Source: Rhyacichthys aspro
Lineage: Eukaryota; Chordata; Actinopteri; Gobiiformes; Rhyacichthyidae
Assembly (NCBI GenBank): GCA_036850595.1
Contig: CM072154.1
Span: forward strand, 16,437,330 to 16,501,329
Reading direction: 5' to 3'
Length of the DNA: 64,000 nt
Made by a program: the position numbers and the translations under genes. Shown one piece after another: positions 27,401 to 40,200 of the stretch (positions are counted from its first letter, which is position 1; each line of letters starts with the position of its first letter). The notes beneath the pieces are model-generated. The model was not told where the DNA came from. It saw only the letters and a list, made by a program, of their open reading frames with translations, and made no database searches.

Positions 27401-30400
27401 ATTTAAGCCACATAGTTTCACTGCTGCTTGTTCTAGGACAACATTCAGACAGGAAAACTGGCTTCTCTTGTTGGGACAGGGATTTTACACTTAAGAAAAG
27501 TGTTGTTTAGTAATGTTGGCGTTTTTACAGTGAAAATATTAATAAACAGCACAACCTACCTACTGTATTTTACTGAACAAAGCTATTTTATGACTAAGCC
27601 CTGGTCTCAATTTCCAGGTAGCACACAATCTTTATGCCACAGCACACTCTGAAACGCTTTCATAGTTCAAATTAACAAGCCTCTGTCTGGTACAATGCCT
27701 CCAGAGAAGGCAGAAAATGTTGGAAAGAATGGCCTTGCTTAACAGAGAAAGAAAATATACCACACATAATGTATTGTTGAGGCCAACACTGGGACCAATC
27801 AAAGCAGACCATTGTTTGGAAATCATCAAGTACATACCTCCGAGTAGAAAATTATGAGGCAGAGCAGGTCTAATCTACATTCCAACAGCAGCCAAAAAAC
27901 AAATCAAACACCTCTACAAAGAGACACGTAATGGCAGCAGGGTGTCAGGTTCTGCCCTATACATGCACTCAGGGCTACTGGATCTGTCTGCTCTGGCTGG
28001 GGCAACAACAACCCTCCTTTTACAAGTCTAAAGGCCTGACACAATAACATAACCTGAACATTTATATGTACAACAAAAATAGAGTGTGAGGAGTGAATAA
28101 TGGAGAGAAGTGGAGGAGGTGTAATTGTTCCTGCGATGGAGGGAGTTGTGGTCAAACATCAGTAATGAGGGAGACGGGTCAGATGGAGGGTACCCTGTCT
28201 GCTGAAACAATTAGGGCCCACTACCTCCGGGGCAGCGGAGGTCATTAACAACAGAGGTCATTACGGAGGGAAGACGAGACTACTCCAGACCTGGTCTGAC
28301 CCTGACTGGCCTCTTGCCATATTACACCATGTTAGTAAACATATCTAAAGGGGGGAAACCAAAATCATTCATTACTTTGCTGCAGCCATGTCAGCGCTGA
28401 AATGTTTTTCCAATTCAAATAGATCCTGGCAAGTGCAGCACATTTAGAGAACACAACTTTCTCTTTTCAAGCTTAAGCCAGCTGGACCTCCTCCCCTATC
28501 ACTCTCTGTTAAAACACACACCTTTGAACCCAATAAGGTTCACGGTTTCCCTGAACATTCCCTTGGCTCTGATCTGACGGGCAGGTGTACACATGTTCCA
28601 TTCAGACGAGCTTGTGCTTCCTCCTCTTGAACTCGTTCACATCAAATTCAATATTAAACAGAACTTGAGGCTCGGTTCCACTGAAAAGAAGGTAAGAGGA
28701 TGGGACTTTTGTCTCCAATTGTCTGCTGGCAGAGCGAGGGATCACTGGCAGTGCTAGTGATACTTGGGAAGAAACACGAGAGAGAGAGAGTACAGAGTTC
28801 AAGTGATAGCTGCAGCTCCTCAAAGGCAGTGTTCCCCAAAAAGTGGGTCACAGCAGAAGTTCATTAAGTCGCCACATTTCCAGTCCTGCCAGAAATTACA
28901 AATTGTGCAGAAATAGTGGGATGTAAACAAATGCCTCATGCCAAAACGTTATAGGATCATTGAAATTATAATTTCATAAATGATTTGTTTGAAATTGGAC
29001 GGCGAGTACTTCGCCTCTTCAAAATGAAAGGTTTAAGGCACAACAAGCTAAACTGTTTTAACGAGGAAAGTGTAAGCGATGCCAATACTTTCTCAAGAAC
29101 ACTTTGGTTGCAGTGAATAAGGCAAAATAGACCAGACTGAACTCGGTTAAAGCAGAGTTTTCAAATGAGAGACACACACAGAAAGAAAGAATGAGGGATG
29201 AGACGAGGACGCGCCCTACCTCACGGCACTGTGGCCGACAGTACCATATTACATTGCTACTGTGTTGAGTGCACAGAGAAGGCTGCGTCACTGAGGCATG
29301 TAGCACCCATAACACTAACGGGTAATCCTCATGAGGTCAACAACACGTGACACATTCATAAAGAGATGAGTTGTTTGTCACTAAATCGCACAGTTCTGAA
29401 ATGTGCTGGAGCGTAGCTGCTTTCTGGTTTGTCTGGTTTCAGGCCTCACTGTGTAATGCATTACATGGTGTGAAGCCATGGCTCCAGACAGACTTGTGGG
29501 CCCCTTTACACGACAGCCCCTGCCAGCTGGACAAACCAATCACCACCCCCTGTCTGCTCCGGCAACACACCCCCACCCCCACTTGCCCCTCACACTTCAC
29601 TGATGGTGTTGAAGTAACCCAGACAAACAAACTGGACACTCAGGTGTTACCACCTCCCCAAATGCATGTTTAAACTACTCTCTTCTGTTAAATGTGTCTT
29701 AAGGTTAAATACACTTGTCCAGGATAAACGGTCTGATGTTTAAAGCAAAATGTGTATTGTATCCTGCAAGTTTTCCAAATCAGATCATTTTAATTTACAC
29801 ATAATTTTTAGCCAATAATCAAAGCCCTTTTGTGTACTAAGAAAAACTGAAGAGGTTTAATTTTGCTTAGTATTGCCAATGTTGTGTCATAGCACCCATA
29901 AACGAATTTCTCCCCAGTTCTGAAATGCACTGAACATAAACTGAAGAAGTCAACTTATGAGAGACAAAGAAGACAAGCTGCAAAAGCAAACTAGCTCAAG
30001 TTTGGTGGAGCAGATGCCCATTTGAATGTCTAGTGTGGAGCTGGCTATCAGCTGCTCCAGCAGAAGGGTCTGAAGCAGGCCTGTAACAGGCGCCTCAAAA
30101 GACCCCGCATGCCACATTTCCATCACAATGAACCCAGACTTCAACTCTGACTTCTGTCTGGGATGGCTGAATGCACGGCGGTTGTCACCCTGTGCCAGCA
30201 TTCACTTTCAGCTGGAGGCCACTAAGCAACCCTTTCACCATTCACAAATGGACACAAATGAACGAGCTGCCACTGTTTACCCTCAAAAACACATTTCATA
30301 CACAAAGTGGATTAGGCCAGCATTCACAGACTCTTGTCTCTCATTGCCAGCATGGAAATCTGTGGCCACAACATGTGAATAAACTGTAAGTGACCACATT

Positions 30401-31033
30401 GCAGCCAGCTATCATTACAGGGACTTGCACCCAAGCACACAGCGATAAGCCCTCACGAGCCGAGAGCAGATTGTTTTGTAAATATGTTAGCCGCGGAGAG
30501 ATAACTTACAGTAACAACAAACTGGCATGACCTGCTACTTGGTATATGTCTACGGACCAAAAATACATTTTATTGTTGTTAAATCCTCCTAATTTGAGTA
30601 AAATTGTAAAACATTGTGAACTTTGAATAGTTAGGTTGTAGTTAGCTTGCGAACATTAGCTGGCACCTCAAACAACCACCATGTTGTTGTTGTGGTTGTG
30701 CTACTTTACACTGTTCTGTGGATAAGTGAGGACTGCCAGCACGCCTCGCTTTGACAGTGGATATACAACACATTTATGGAGAAAACAACTCCCAAACTAA
30801 GACATTTAGAGGCCAGGCGTACAATACATGTTTTGAGGTCGACGCTAGCTAGACAGTGTTAGCCAAATCCCCGATACGTCGCGCCATGACGCGCAGCGAC
30901 AACAGGCGATGCCCAGTCCAGGAAAACACACCGAGACAAAAGCCGGAGAGGTGCTCGGATCAAACTTACCATTACCGACGGCCACCAACCCGAGCAGGGC
31001 CAACAGCGTTAGGACAGTATGTCTTAAAGCCAT
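21441..31033 (-). CDS. acvr1b: acvr1b (ALK4), activin/nodal type I receptor Ser/Thr kinase, 498 aa
   Basis: Membrane receptor kinase that is activated by type II receptors and phosphorylates SMAD2/3. Coding exons in transcript order: 31033-30970, 23709-23473, 23391-23134, 22894-22664, 22577-22410, 22289-22133, 22026-21902, 21817-21687, 21566-21441. All are phase-consistent and total 499 codons with stop (human 505 aa). Start MALRHTVLTLLALLGLVAVG is a signal peptide; exon 2 is the cysteine-rich ligand-binding ectodomain (10-Cys pattern ending NTHCCYVDYCN); exon 3 has the transmembrane helix and the GS box TSGSGSGLPLF. Kinase motifs: GKGRFGEVW, VAVKIF, HRDLKSKN, DLG, MAPEVLDETINMKHFDSFK. The loop ADNKDNGTW is the SMAD2/3-type L45 loop, and CADIYALGLVYWEIARRCN fits ACVR1B better than TGFBR1. 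Teleosts may hold duplicate copies; which one this is cannot be told. Intron 1 is 7.3 kb. Confidence 0.96.
23710..30969 (-). other. acvr1b: acvr1b intron 1 (7.3 kb)
   Basis: The first intron lies between the signal-peptide exon and the ectodomain exon. I see no coding exon on either strand. Contents noticed: a CTCF-like motif at 23768-23780, a short CTG run (26309-26326), a GA run (28783-28795), and GC-richer stretches around 26.2-26.5 kb and 29.5 kb that might be regulatory. Confidence 0.6.
23768..23780 (+). promoter_or_regulatory. CTCF-like binding motif
   Basis: CCAGTAGGGGGCA fits the CTCF core consensus CCASYAGRKGGCA at every position. It lies in acvr1b intron 1, about 60 bases upstream of exon 2 in transcript sense. 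Motif match only. Confidence 0.35.
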
Positions 31034-31250
31034 TTCTATTTCTTCTGAATTCCCATCTCTCCACAATGAAATAAGATGTGAGTCGTTATCAAGACGACCA
31101 GAGCAGAAACACAACCTCAGTCCGACCGCACACACCACGCACCGCCAGTCAGGCAGGCGAGTGACGTCTTTAAAGGGGTGTGAGTGCGTGTTAAAGGGGA
31201 GGGCCACTCTGCCTCCAGGTCAAGGACTGGGCTCATTTCCATAAGCTTTT
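31034..31250 (-). promoter_or_regulatory. acvr1b: acvr1b 5' UTR and proximal promoter (probable)
   Basis: The bases just upstream of the acvr1b start are locally CpG-rich together with the first exon (about 30,830-31,220), unlike the AT-rich surroundings. A CRE-like TGACGTC is at 31162-31168 and a G-rich KLF/SP-like element (GGGGAGGGCC) at 31196-31205. No TATA box was seen. Confidence 0.4.
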
Positions 31251-33124
31251 AGGCTACATTTTATCATCACTGGGCTTCCTCATAAAGCACCATCAAGGCC
31301 GTGGTTGAGTGAAAACGAATTTAAATGCAGTTCACACATGTTTATTTAAATAATTCAAAGTTTTTGTTGGCTACAGTTAGTTTGTCCTCATTGTGCTGTA
31401 AGCCATGTGGTTATATAAAGCCCCAAGTAAGTATGGAACCTTTTCTATCTTTAATTTGTATTAACTTAAAATATTCTGATTTTGTAGGACACATCACTAA
31501 ACTCAGGTCACTCTTGTAAGGAGTTGTAGGCTTTAAGCTTCTTGACAAATAATTATTAAGCTGTTTAGTCAATCTGTAACTGACATTAAAAATATTGAAG
31601 GTGGGGTTGGCAATAATTTTACATTCTCTGTTTGTGAAAATATGGCTATACTGCAAATGTAAGTAGGATTGATAATTTAAGGGAATTATCTTATTTATTT
31701 TAAATATCAAACTTGCAAAATAACAAGTTGAATCTAGGTTTAAGAATTTCTAAAGTGCAAACACCAAAGCTGAAAAAAAACAAGCATTAGTGAGAAGTTC
31801 ATGGTACAATATGTATTATGAAAACAGCTTACTTACAAATTATTATGCAATGATTGAGAGGAGCAGGTTGTACTGATGATTATATTGTTGCTCAATGTTG
31901 GTGAGTTTATGCATTGAGAGCAGACATGTTGTAATATGAGGAGTCTGATTCTTTATCAAACATAACATAATTTCAAAGAACACATTTAATAGAGGCAGAG
32001 ACTTAGAGTTCAAAGGCCCAGCATGAATGCAAAGGTAAATGCAGGCCTTTTATGTACTGAACCTTCTATGTAAAACCATGTGAGCTGTTTGTATTAAAAA
32101 GTATCAGCACATTTTATTTTTGAACACTTGTTCTATTTGCAGTTTTGAGTGAAAAACATTCACGGTAAGCCTGCTGACTCAATTTGTCTAAATCTACTAG
32201 TCCAAAAAAACTTCCAGCTGTCACTGAAATTAATGTACCTCAAAAGGGGACATACTCAAACCAGTAACCAGGTCCATTTGGGATTTAATCAGGGTCTGCT
32301 TTTATCGCCTGTCCTTTTGTCCCACTCACTGATCTCCTCAAGCCCAATTGTGTCTGTGCAGTCTCCTTTGTGACTTTGTATCCGTCAATAACGGGCCCTG
32401 TCCAATTTATCTCCACATTTCTGCAGCGTATGTTCTGTGCTGAGCAAATCCCTCTGTCTCTTTAGAGCCATTGGAGTGATCCCACAGTGAGAAAGAAAAC
32501 AGAGGAGGAAAACGAAGGGAGATGTAAGAGGGGAGTTTGGCCTCTCTGATACACCAACAACCCCCTGCAGTGTTAAAAATAACCAGGACTTCGTCTGACT
32601 GACCAGACTGAGCAGGGCTTTGAGGGAGTATTATCTCTCTGGAGTTTGTTCAACATCCAGGCAGACAGACAACACATGTATGCAGACATACATTCACACA
32701 CTTGATAAAAGAGACACTCAGATACTGAAGGAAACAACAACTATGTATCGCCTTAAAAGAACAATCTGTCTCCAAAACTGAATAACCTTCCTGTTTAAAA
32801 TCTGGTGGACTCTTTTTGTCACAATGTAATATTCTGTTATGTTCCATGTCAGAGCTGAGACAGATGTTTTCATAACTTAAGTATGGGCAACATCTTCCAA
32901 TAATTAGACGCTGCAAAATTTGACTGTTTATTTTAGCTATTTTACAGCATAGAATAAACCTGTTTTTAGCGTTAGAGTTAAAGTAGGTTGTGTAAAATCA
33001 TTTTTAACCCGCTGTGTAAGCTGCTTTCTTACAGTCAAATTGCCACCTTTGGTCTTTGATGACCTCCAGTGGACAGTGGAAAAATTACAGGCAACATCAT
33101 GCACCCATTTAAAAAATACAGTCC
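31251..33124. other. intergenic region between acvr1b promoter and acvrl1 3' UTR
   Basis: AT-rich DNA without a convincing open reading frame, RNA gene or repeat family that I recognise. Minus-strand AATAAA-type signals at the right edge (33125-33130, 33181-33186, and 32927-32932 inside) probably mark the end of acvrl1 transcripts. Confidence 0.4.
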
Positions 33125-33910
33125 TTTATTCAACCTTTTGCGACGTTAAATATTTGTATCTTTCAGTGGTTGTGAGTTATTTTATTACCCATATAGATGG
33201 TGACCCTATATTTTCAGCCTACAGAAATTTAAAATACTATGTTGTACAAAAGTGAAAATATGCATTGAAAACGATAGTACAAAATACAAATACAACCTTT
33301 AAAGGTATTTACAATACACTCAATGTGGAAAGAAAGTACAAAAATACAGATAAAATATGTACAGTTACATAGTAAATGTGCCATGTTAACCACATTTCCT
33401 GTCTTTTGTTTTTTTGTTGTTGTTGTTGTTGTTGTTGTTGTTTTTTGACTCATTAGGTAGTTGTTTTTTAGTTTAATTGTTATGTCTTTTCCTTGATAAC
33501 GATACGAGTAGTTTGGTGATGTGGAATTTTCCATTCTATCATGTGTTGTTTACTAGATTTACACCATAATGAATACAACCCTCTGTAGAAAACCGACTGA
33601 ACTGTAATGGGATAGGCATGTAACTGGAGAGGCCTTTAGCACTAATAGAAATGATTTCGTAATCTTGGCATTTTTTGATTTGGGATATTTGAGTAACCCG
33701 AAATATGGCAGATATTAAAAGATAGCCTGAGGTCTCAGCAGTCTAGACCCTTGCCTCAAAGTCATATGGTTTTAATATAATGCAGTGCCTACAAGAGTCA
33801 TTAGCACTAAATATGCTAATGAAATGCACCTAGTACGGTGCGATTGTGGTTTCAAATACCCCTCAGGCTTTTTCCAATGTTTTGTCCTTGTCTTTTTCTG
33901 GTCCTCTGGT
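33125..33910 (-). other. acvrl1: acvrl1 3' untranslated region (probable)
   Basis: Non-coding DNA following the acvrl1 stop on the minus strand. Candidate poly(A) hexamers (AATAAA on the minus strand) are at 33181-33186 and 33125-33130. A TTG trinucleotide repeat lies within it. Confidence 0.4.
33414..33441. repeat. (TTG)n trinucleotide microsatellite
   Basis: About nine uninterrupted TTG units (CAA on the minus strand) flanked by T runs. On the minus strand it would sit in the probable acvrl1 3' UTR. Confidence 0.85.
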
Positions 33911-36900
33911 TCAGACATCCTGCTTGAGTTTTTCAATGCTGAAGTCACTGTCATGGTCCAGTTTGGAGAGGGTCTTCCTTATTCGCAGAGCTGTAAGGCG
34001 GGCGGACGGGCTCTGAAACCAGCACTCCTTCATAATCTTCACAACAGCTGTCAAGATCTAAAACACAGGCAAATCACTGAATAGTTCCAAGGATATAAAA
34101 CATCCTGTCCATCTGCTAACCTATTTTTGCTTCTAACGATTTCTTGCTGTTCCAAGTTTGGTCACAGGTGTAAAATGAGAAAATTCACTATGCTCAATTG
34201 TCTGGAAGGACTACCGAACAAAAGCGGACATCAACTGATCGATTAGTTGATGTGTTGAGGAGATTTTAATCAACTAAGGCTTTCTTTTCTTGACTACAGC
34301 CCTTGTGGCTTCAAATACAAAACATAATTTGTGTTGTGACTTACTGGATGGGAATGCAGTCTGTTGTGCAAACTGGGTCTTTGTTGATCCACACACACCA
34401 CCTTCTTCATCTCTTCAAAGCTTGGATCTGATGGCACCAGATCAAAAAAGGGAGGTCGGTACTCTTCCACAATTCCTAAAAATTAAGCCCAAAAAAGGAA
34501 AAAAAGGAAAAGTTCATCAGTTCTTGTAGTAGCAGTTCTTGCAACTTATCGCCAGGACTAGATCTAGAGAGAGTATTCTTATAAAAAATATTTAAAGAAT
34601 AATACATTCAGATTCTCTTTTGATCAGCATCTTCAAAAGAAACAGATGTCTTCATATAAGGACTGAAATAGCACTTGAGTTGGCTGAAGTGGGGGGTTTG
34701 TCAAGTATGTTTGACTAAATAAAAAAGCTGGACGAGATACTAATTCCCAAGAGACTGAACTGGGCCAGAGCTCTATGAGGCCTATTTAGTCAGTAAATGT
34801 GTGCATGAGAGTGCATACATGCCAAATATGTGCAAAGTGATGGGTGTGTATGTGTATCCATGTGCACTATGTATGTGTGTTCTTGCACAACTTGTGTGCT
34901 CAGCCTTCTGGACTATATATGAACGAGTGCTGACACTAGATAAGAGTGTTTATAATTACAGCAGTGCTAATCATGAGAGAGGATAGTAGAGACAGACACA
35001 GACTAGAAAAACACTGGAGTGCTGAGAGACATGAGACTAACTGCATCCTGTCTTTAAGGTTGTGTCTGTGTCAGAAAGAAAATATACATTATATATGAGC
35101 TATTTAAATAAAAAATGCAAACTGGGGACTATTATAAATGCATAAAATTCCAAATGGACAGAGCATACCATTTACAATGGTCCTGCGGGAGATTTCCCAG
35201 AAAACCAGGCCCAGGGCCCAGATGTCAGTCTGCTTGTAGGACTCAAAGACGTCCATTCGAATCGTCTCATCCAACACCTCAGGGGCCATGTAGCGCTTGG
35301 TGCCTACACGAGGGTTATTGCCGACATCCAGGTAGTCATTAGATTGAGAATGTATCACTGCTAAACCTGTTGAGAGAGCCATGTATAATTAAATAAATGC
35401 TTCAGTTCCCTATACATGCCTATAGTAAACCTGCTGATCCATCTGAACACAACCGTTTCTTACCTAGGTCAGCAATACAACACTGTCCATTCCGCTTTAC
35501 CAAGATGTTTCGACTTTTCAGGTCTCGGTGAGCAATAGCTGGCTTTCCCTGTGAGCTGACAATCTCAGTGTGGAGGTGAACAAGGCCACAAGCCACAGAG
35601 AGGCACATTTTCAGGCAGCTCTCAGGCTCCAGGCTGCTGTACTGCAAGAAGTCGTACAGAGAACCTAGTTCGTGAAAGTGGGTGACAAGCCACAGCTGCG
35701 TACTGGAATTCTTTGACGTCATGTCAGAAGCTATGAAACCTAAAATAGAGGAAACAGTCTTCATATCTCTTTGTAACATTTGAAAAGCTTTAAATCATAA
35801 TTAAATGAATATAATCTGTCATACCCAGAATGTTGTCATGTCTTAACTGCACTGTGTTATAGATCTCTGTTTCTCTGAACCAGGACTGCTCATCTCTTGA
35901 GGAGAAGATTTTGACCGCTACACTCTCCCCCATCCACGATCCCCTCCACACCTCACCATACCTGCCCTTACCTGAAAGTGGAGAAAAAGCACTAGATCAT
36001 TAAAACATTTTAACAGTACAGCAAAACAGGACAGCAGCTGTTGATTCAAAGAGTGAAACTTTTATTTGTGAAGAAAATCATATAAGGAAAAAATATAAAA
36101 CAAAGGTCACACAATAGTTGATGGAATTGATAGAAGAATACTGACCAACACACTCTACAAGGGAGATCTGTCTTGCCATAGTCCTCTGGACCAAATATGG
36201 CAATCCTGTGCCACTCCCTGATGTACAAAACTCATCAAAAATATCCTAGAAAGGAGAAAAGAGAGAACATGGACAAAAACTCAATGAAATTATTGGTCGT
36301 ACAGTTCTTCTGTCTTCTCATCATGCCTACAATGCTTCTTACTCCATATGTTGGGTCTTCTCCATTTGGGACTTTAAGCATGGTGACATCATGGTCGTCA
36401 GCATTCTTCAGTTTCCTGTGAGTACGTCTGAAGCGAAGGAACAAAACCAGGCCGAACAGACTTACAGTCACGATCAAGAGCAGGAGAGACACTGCAATCC
36501 ACAGTTCAGGCCGCGGGAGCACTGGTGGACTTGTTGTTACCACTCCATCTGAACACAAGCATTCACATAGTTAAAAGGGGTCCATTAAACACCATCTGGA
36601 GTTCTTTTGCATATTCAGATATTCAAACTGGCCACAGGGGGGTGCTGATAAGATGTTTGGGGTTTCATGTTATTTACATCTTGGCATTCTGATACTGTAG
36701 TAACTAATAATGTGAAATGTTAAAATACAAACCAATATTGGGAGGTGGTGTGATGAAAGCATTGCACTCATTCACTTTACAGCAGGAGACAAAGAAGCGT
36801 TCAAAACTGCTGAAGCACTGCTCCCTGTAGTGATTTGCTGAGAAGCAGCCCCTCTCCTCAATGCCATGCACCCAGGAGTAAAAGCAGATATCTCCTCTGC

Positions 36901-37263
36901 AAGTCCCATTCACACAAGTGCCCTTTTTATTCTCACATGTGCAAAGCAGCTTTCCATCTGCGTTGGAATCTACAGTCAAATGAAATACAAAGACAATGAG
37001 TTGACTGGAGAGAAAGAACACACAAAACAAGAGCTTATTAAGACTAAGCATAGTGCATGTGTGTACACATAATCCTAACTCCCAAAACCATCATAGTCAT
37101 TACAAAAATCATGATTACATTTCTTGGCATGATACAAGTCCCAGTTAGGTGGAAATATCTTTCTTTTCTTCCTTTTTTTCCAAAATAACTCACCTGCATG
37201 AATGGCAGAGATCCACAGAAATGCAGCAGCTAGCACCAGTATGAGCAGAGCAGAGCTTCCCAT
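33911..37263 (-). CDS. acvrl1: acvrl1 (ALK1), BMP9/10 type I receptor Ser/Thr kinase, 503 aa
   Basis: Endothelial type I receptor that signals through SMAD1/5/9 (known for the family). Coding exons in transcript order: 37263-37194, 36969-36733, 36548-36343, 36245-36146, 35971-35825, 35739-35464, 35366-35169, 34475-34345, 34057-33911. All are phase-consistent, 504 codons with stop, equal to human length. Start MGSSALLILVLAAAFLWISA is a signal peptide. The ectodomain has CTCENKKGTCVNGTC and SCCKVNECN; the TM helix is AVSLLLLIVTVSLFGLVLFL. GS box CTSGSGTGLPYLVQRTMAR is followed by GKGRYGEVW, VAVKIF, the L45 loop SDMTSKNSST typical of ALK1, HRDLKSRN, DLG, and MAPEVLDETIRMDVFESYKQ. The start ATG is only two bases after a splice acceptor (TTTTACAG at 37273-37266), so an upstream non-coding exon is expected; an in-frame ATG at 37308 would fall in that intron. 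Confidence 0.96.
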
Positions 37264-37265
37264 CT

Positions 37266-39985
37266 CTGTAAAACCACAGTGGATAATCAAACTTAATGAA
37301 ATGGCCACTTAAAAATATGTGTGGTTAATTAGCTGCACTCTGACACCGCAACCAGATCGTTTCTCATTTTCACTTTTTTTCTGAAATTTACCAAAGCTGT
37401 AATGATGGAGTCTACACAAAGTTGAGCAGTGGTTAAAGCTGGGACTTTTTGGCAGAGGAAGCCATGAGGTCAAAAACAACAGTCTGAGGGCCCAGTCTGT
37501 CTGCCCGTGTAGTAATTGTGCTGGGAGGGAAAAGGGGTTTAGGGGAAGGAGACTTAAGTGTGCTCCAGCATGTCTGTGTGTGTACCACTACAGCCAGACT
37601 CCAGGCCTGTCGCCTCCTCCGCTGCCCTGCTTACAGAGTAAATATTGATGGCTATGCTTCCTGCCATTGAGTGGCCCCACCCGACGGCGAGCAAGACTCA
37701 GGTCTGGTCATTGTTTAGGGCTGCACTGTTGAGGGTCACGGAAGCGAATGGGCCGGCAAACATTACTGCTTGACAATTTCAATACTTTCACACTTTCAAT
37801 CTTTTCTAAAATGACACAGAATCATGTACTACTGCCCATCTGTACCCACTTTGAGTAGTTTATTTGTAGTATCTGGACTCAGCAGAGTACAGGCTGAAAC
37901 TAAATTAGTGAGAATTTATAGACGAGAAACATGTTTTTTCTCTCTGTTTGTTCTGGGTATGAAATATGATTATGTCATAATTATCCTATCCTAAGATACA
38001 GTGAGTTGAAGCAGAAAAACTAAAATGTGGCTATTCAAGACAAGGAATTAATTTATATCTGGAGAAAACATATGAAAAGAGAGCTATGTAGTATAAGTTA
38101 AAATAAATATCTGTTTTGTAACGGTAAGATACTGTGTGTAAAATGGATAAAAGAACTTGCTTCTTTTACAATAATTCAAGACAAATATCCAATAAACACT
38201 ATAACAAGCCAAGTTATCCTACCGTTCATCTCATTGCGAATCAAACATCAGCTGCACACATCTAGCAGTTCACTTGTATCAGCAAAAAACTACGGACATC
38301 CTGCTTTAGTTATGATGCACTGGGGAAGGCATATTTCACTATAAACTATAACTGAGCCGCTGTTTTATGCTTCTCAAGGTGTTAAATCAATGTGAAACAT
38401 CCCAGCACTGTAGTGCTTGGCAAGTGACAAACTTTCTTTAGATTTCCTTTGCGTGTGTGAACTTCGAGACCCTGTCTCAGCAGAGAAGCCGCTGCGCTGT
38501 ACTTTAACTCTAAAACCACAAGCTATATTTTACCAAACAGCAAAGAGCTTCTTCCTGCCTCCATGGACCCTTCTTGTCATCAGTGGTTGATCTGCGGTTT
38601 GAAGAACACAAACACAACTCCACCCACATGCTGAACTCATTTTCAGTGGAGTCTGTAACTTAGCCATTTCGCTTGCTATCATTTTATCAAGTAAAGGGTC
38701 CTGCCATAGGAGGAGCGTAATCACGGCCTCCATCATATGCAGCCTGATTTTAGACTCCAGCACACTTCCTCTTTAGCCCTCTGCTGTTTGTCTACAGTTT
38801 GTCCAACGCTGCACCCGTGAGACCCAAAAGGGAAAATCCATTGTCATCTCTTCCTCTCATCTACACAGGGAAACAGATCTCTCATACCATCTGCAAGACT
38901 GTATGGCTTAAGTAACAGATTATGGGGCATAAACATAGAAATGTACCCTCTACTGGCCTCATCGTTCTAAAACCTTCTCTGTAAAATAAAACAAAAGACT
39001 TAAGTGAAACCAAACTCTAAGCTCAGGCATTATTTGTGTGTGTGAGAGCCAGCGATTATGACGACTAGTAGATACAGGCTGGAACGACTGATTGTATCTT
39101 GAGTTCAGAGACAAAGCAAGGCTTGGCAGGCTTAATGCCACATTCACAGACTGCATGCTCTCACATGCACCCTTACAATGAGTGCATGTCTGGAAAAGAA
39201 AAGGACATGGCTCATATGTCACTATACTCCTACTATCTCACGTCCGAGGCTTTTATACGTCCAGCAATGTCAGTGCTTATTAATATATACAAGGTTTTGG
39301 GTGTGTGTTAAGATCAGGCAGGTTATGAGTTATTGTGACTGAGGAAGGAAACAGAAACACGGTCAGGGGTGCAATTAGGCAGTCCAAAGGGTGTAGTTGC
39401 CCAGTGGGCCCACAGAGAAAAGCGGTAAGAGCAATGCTGACAGATTTATAATGACACCCTGAAATTGCACTTAGACCAAACATGCTAAAACATTTAACAT
39501 GATCAAAATGACACAAAAAATTGACAAATATATACTTTAAAGAAGGGAAAGGCCACTAAAAGGATAAAATATACCATACAAATACAAACAATATCAAGAA
39601 TTAAAAGAGAAAAAAGATGAGAAAAAGCATGATCAATTGAACCTGCCTGAACATTGCCAATTTTAAGTTTTATCAGATTTATTGAATACCAGCTGAAATG
39701 ATAGTCTCCCCTTATATTAAAATAATAGTAGACATCGAACTAAAATAAAGAAGATAAACTTGATCAAAGTGGTCCTCATTAGATAGTTCAGGTAGCCTAT
39801 ACTTCCTCGTTCAGTGCGCACCTGCTGGATCCCATCTGCCAACACGTGGTTAACTACGATGTTAAACTATTATAAGGATGAAGGCTTCAGGTTTATTCAT
39901 AGCTATTTTATATATTTTTTGCTGACTTGCTTAAATAAGTATGTGAGGTACCGAACAGAAAAAGAAAAGAAGACCTTTAGCTTAC
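37266..39985 (-). other. acvrl1: acvrl1 intron 1 (probable)
   Basis: Between the acceptor before the acvrl1 start codon and a strong minus-strand donor at 39985-39984 (AACAG|GTAAGC). No coding exon seen on either strand. The intron assignment depends on the non-coding exon being real. Confidence 0.45.
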
Positions 39986-40200
39986 CTGTTTTCTGCTTCC
40001 GACTTTAACTTGACGCACGCAAACGCCGCACGTTTCCCATATCAAAGTTTAAAATGTCCAACCAACAAACTTTATCTCATTTAACAGTTATGTTCACAAC
40101 AAAACTAGCTCCACGTCGTGAGGAAAGAAGAGGCATTTAATTCAAACAGCCCATTAGCAGATGTTTCATCTCCAGCAGCTCACATCCTTTCGCACGTAGA
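39986..40200 (-). other. acvrl1: acvrl1 non-coding exon 1 and promoter (probable; 5' limit unknown)
   Basis: On the minus strand a consensus donor follows GGAAGCAGAAAACAG (exon end at 39986). The upstream DNA (about 40,010-40,620) is enriched in CpG relative to its neighbours, as expected for a promoter. Human ACVRL1 also begins with a non-coding exon. The transcription start is not visible. Confidence 0.45.

Noticed and set aside
37264..37308. Upstream in-frame ATG of acvrl1 at 37308
   Set aside because: It lies before a clear splice acceptor (TTTTACAG), so it is probably intronic; ATG 37263 also gives a better signal peptide.
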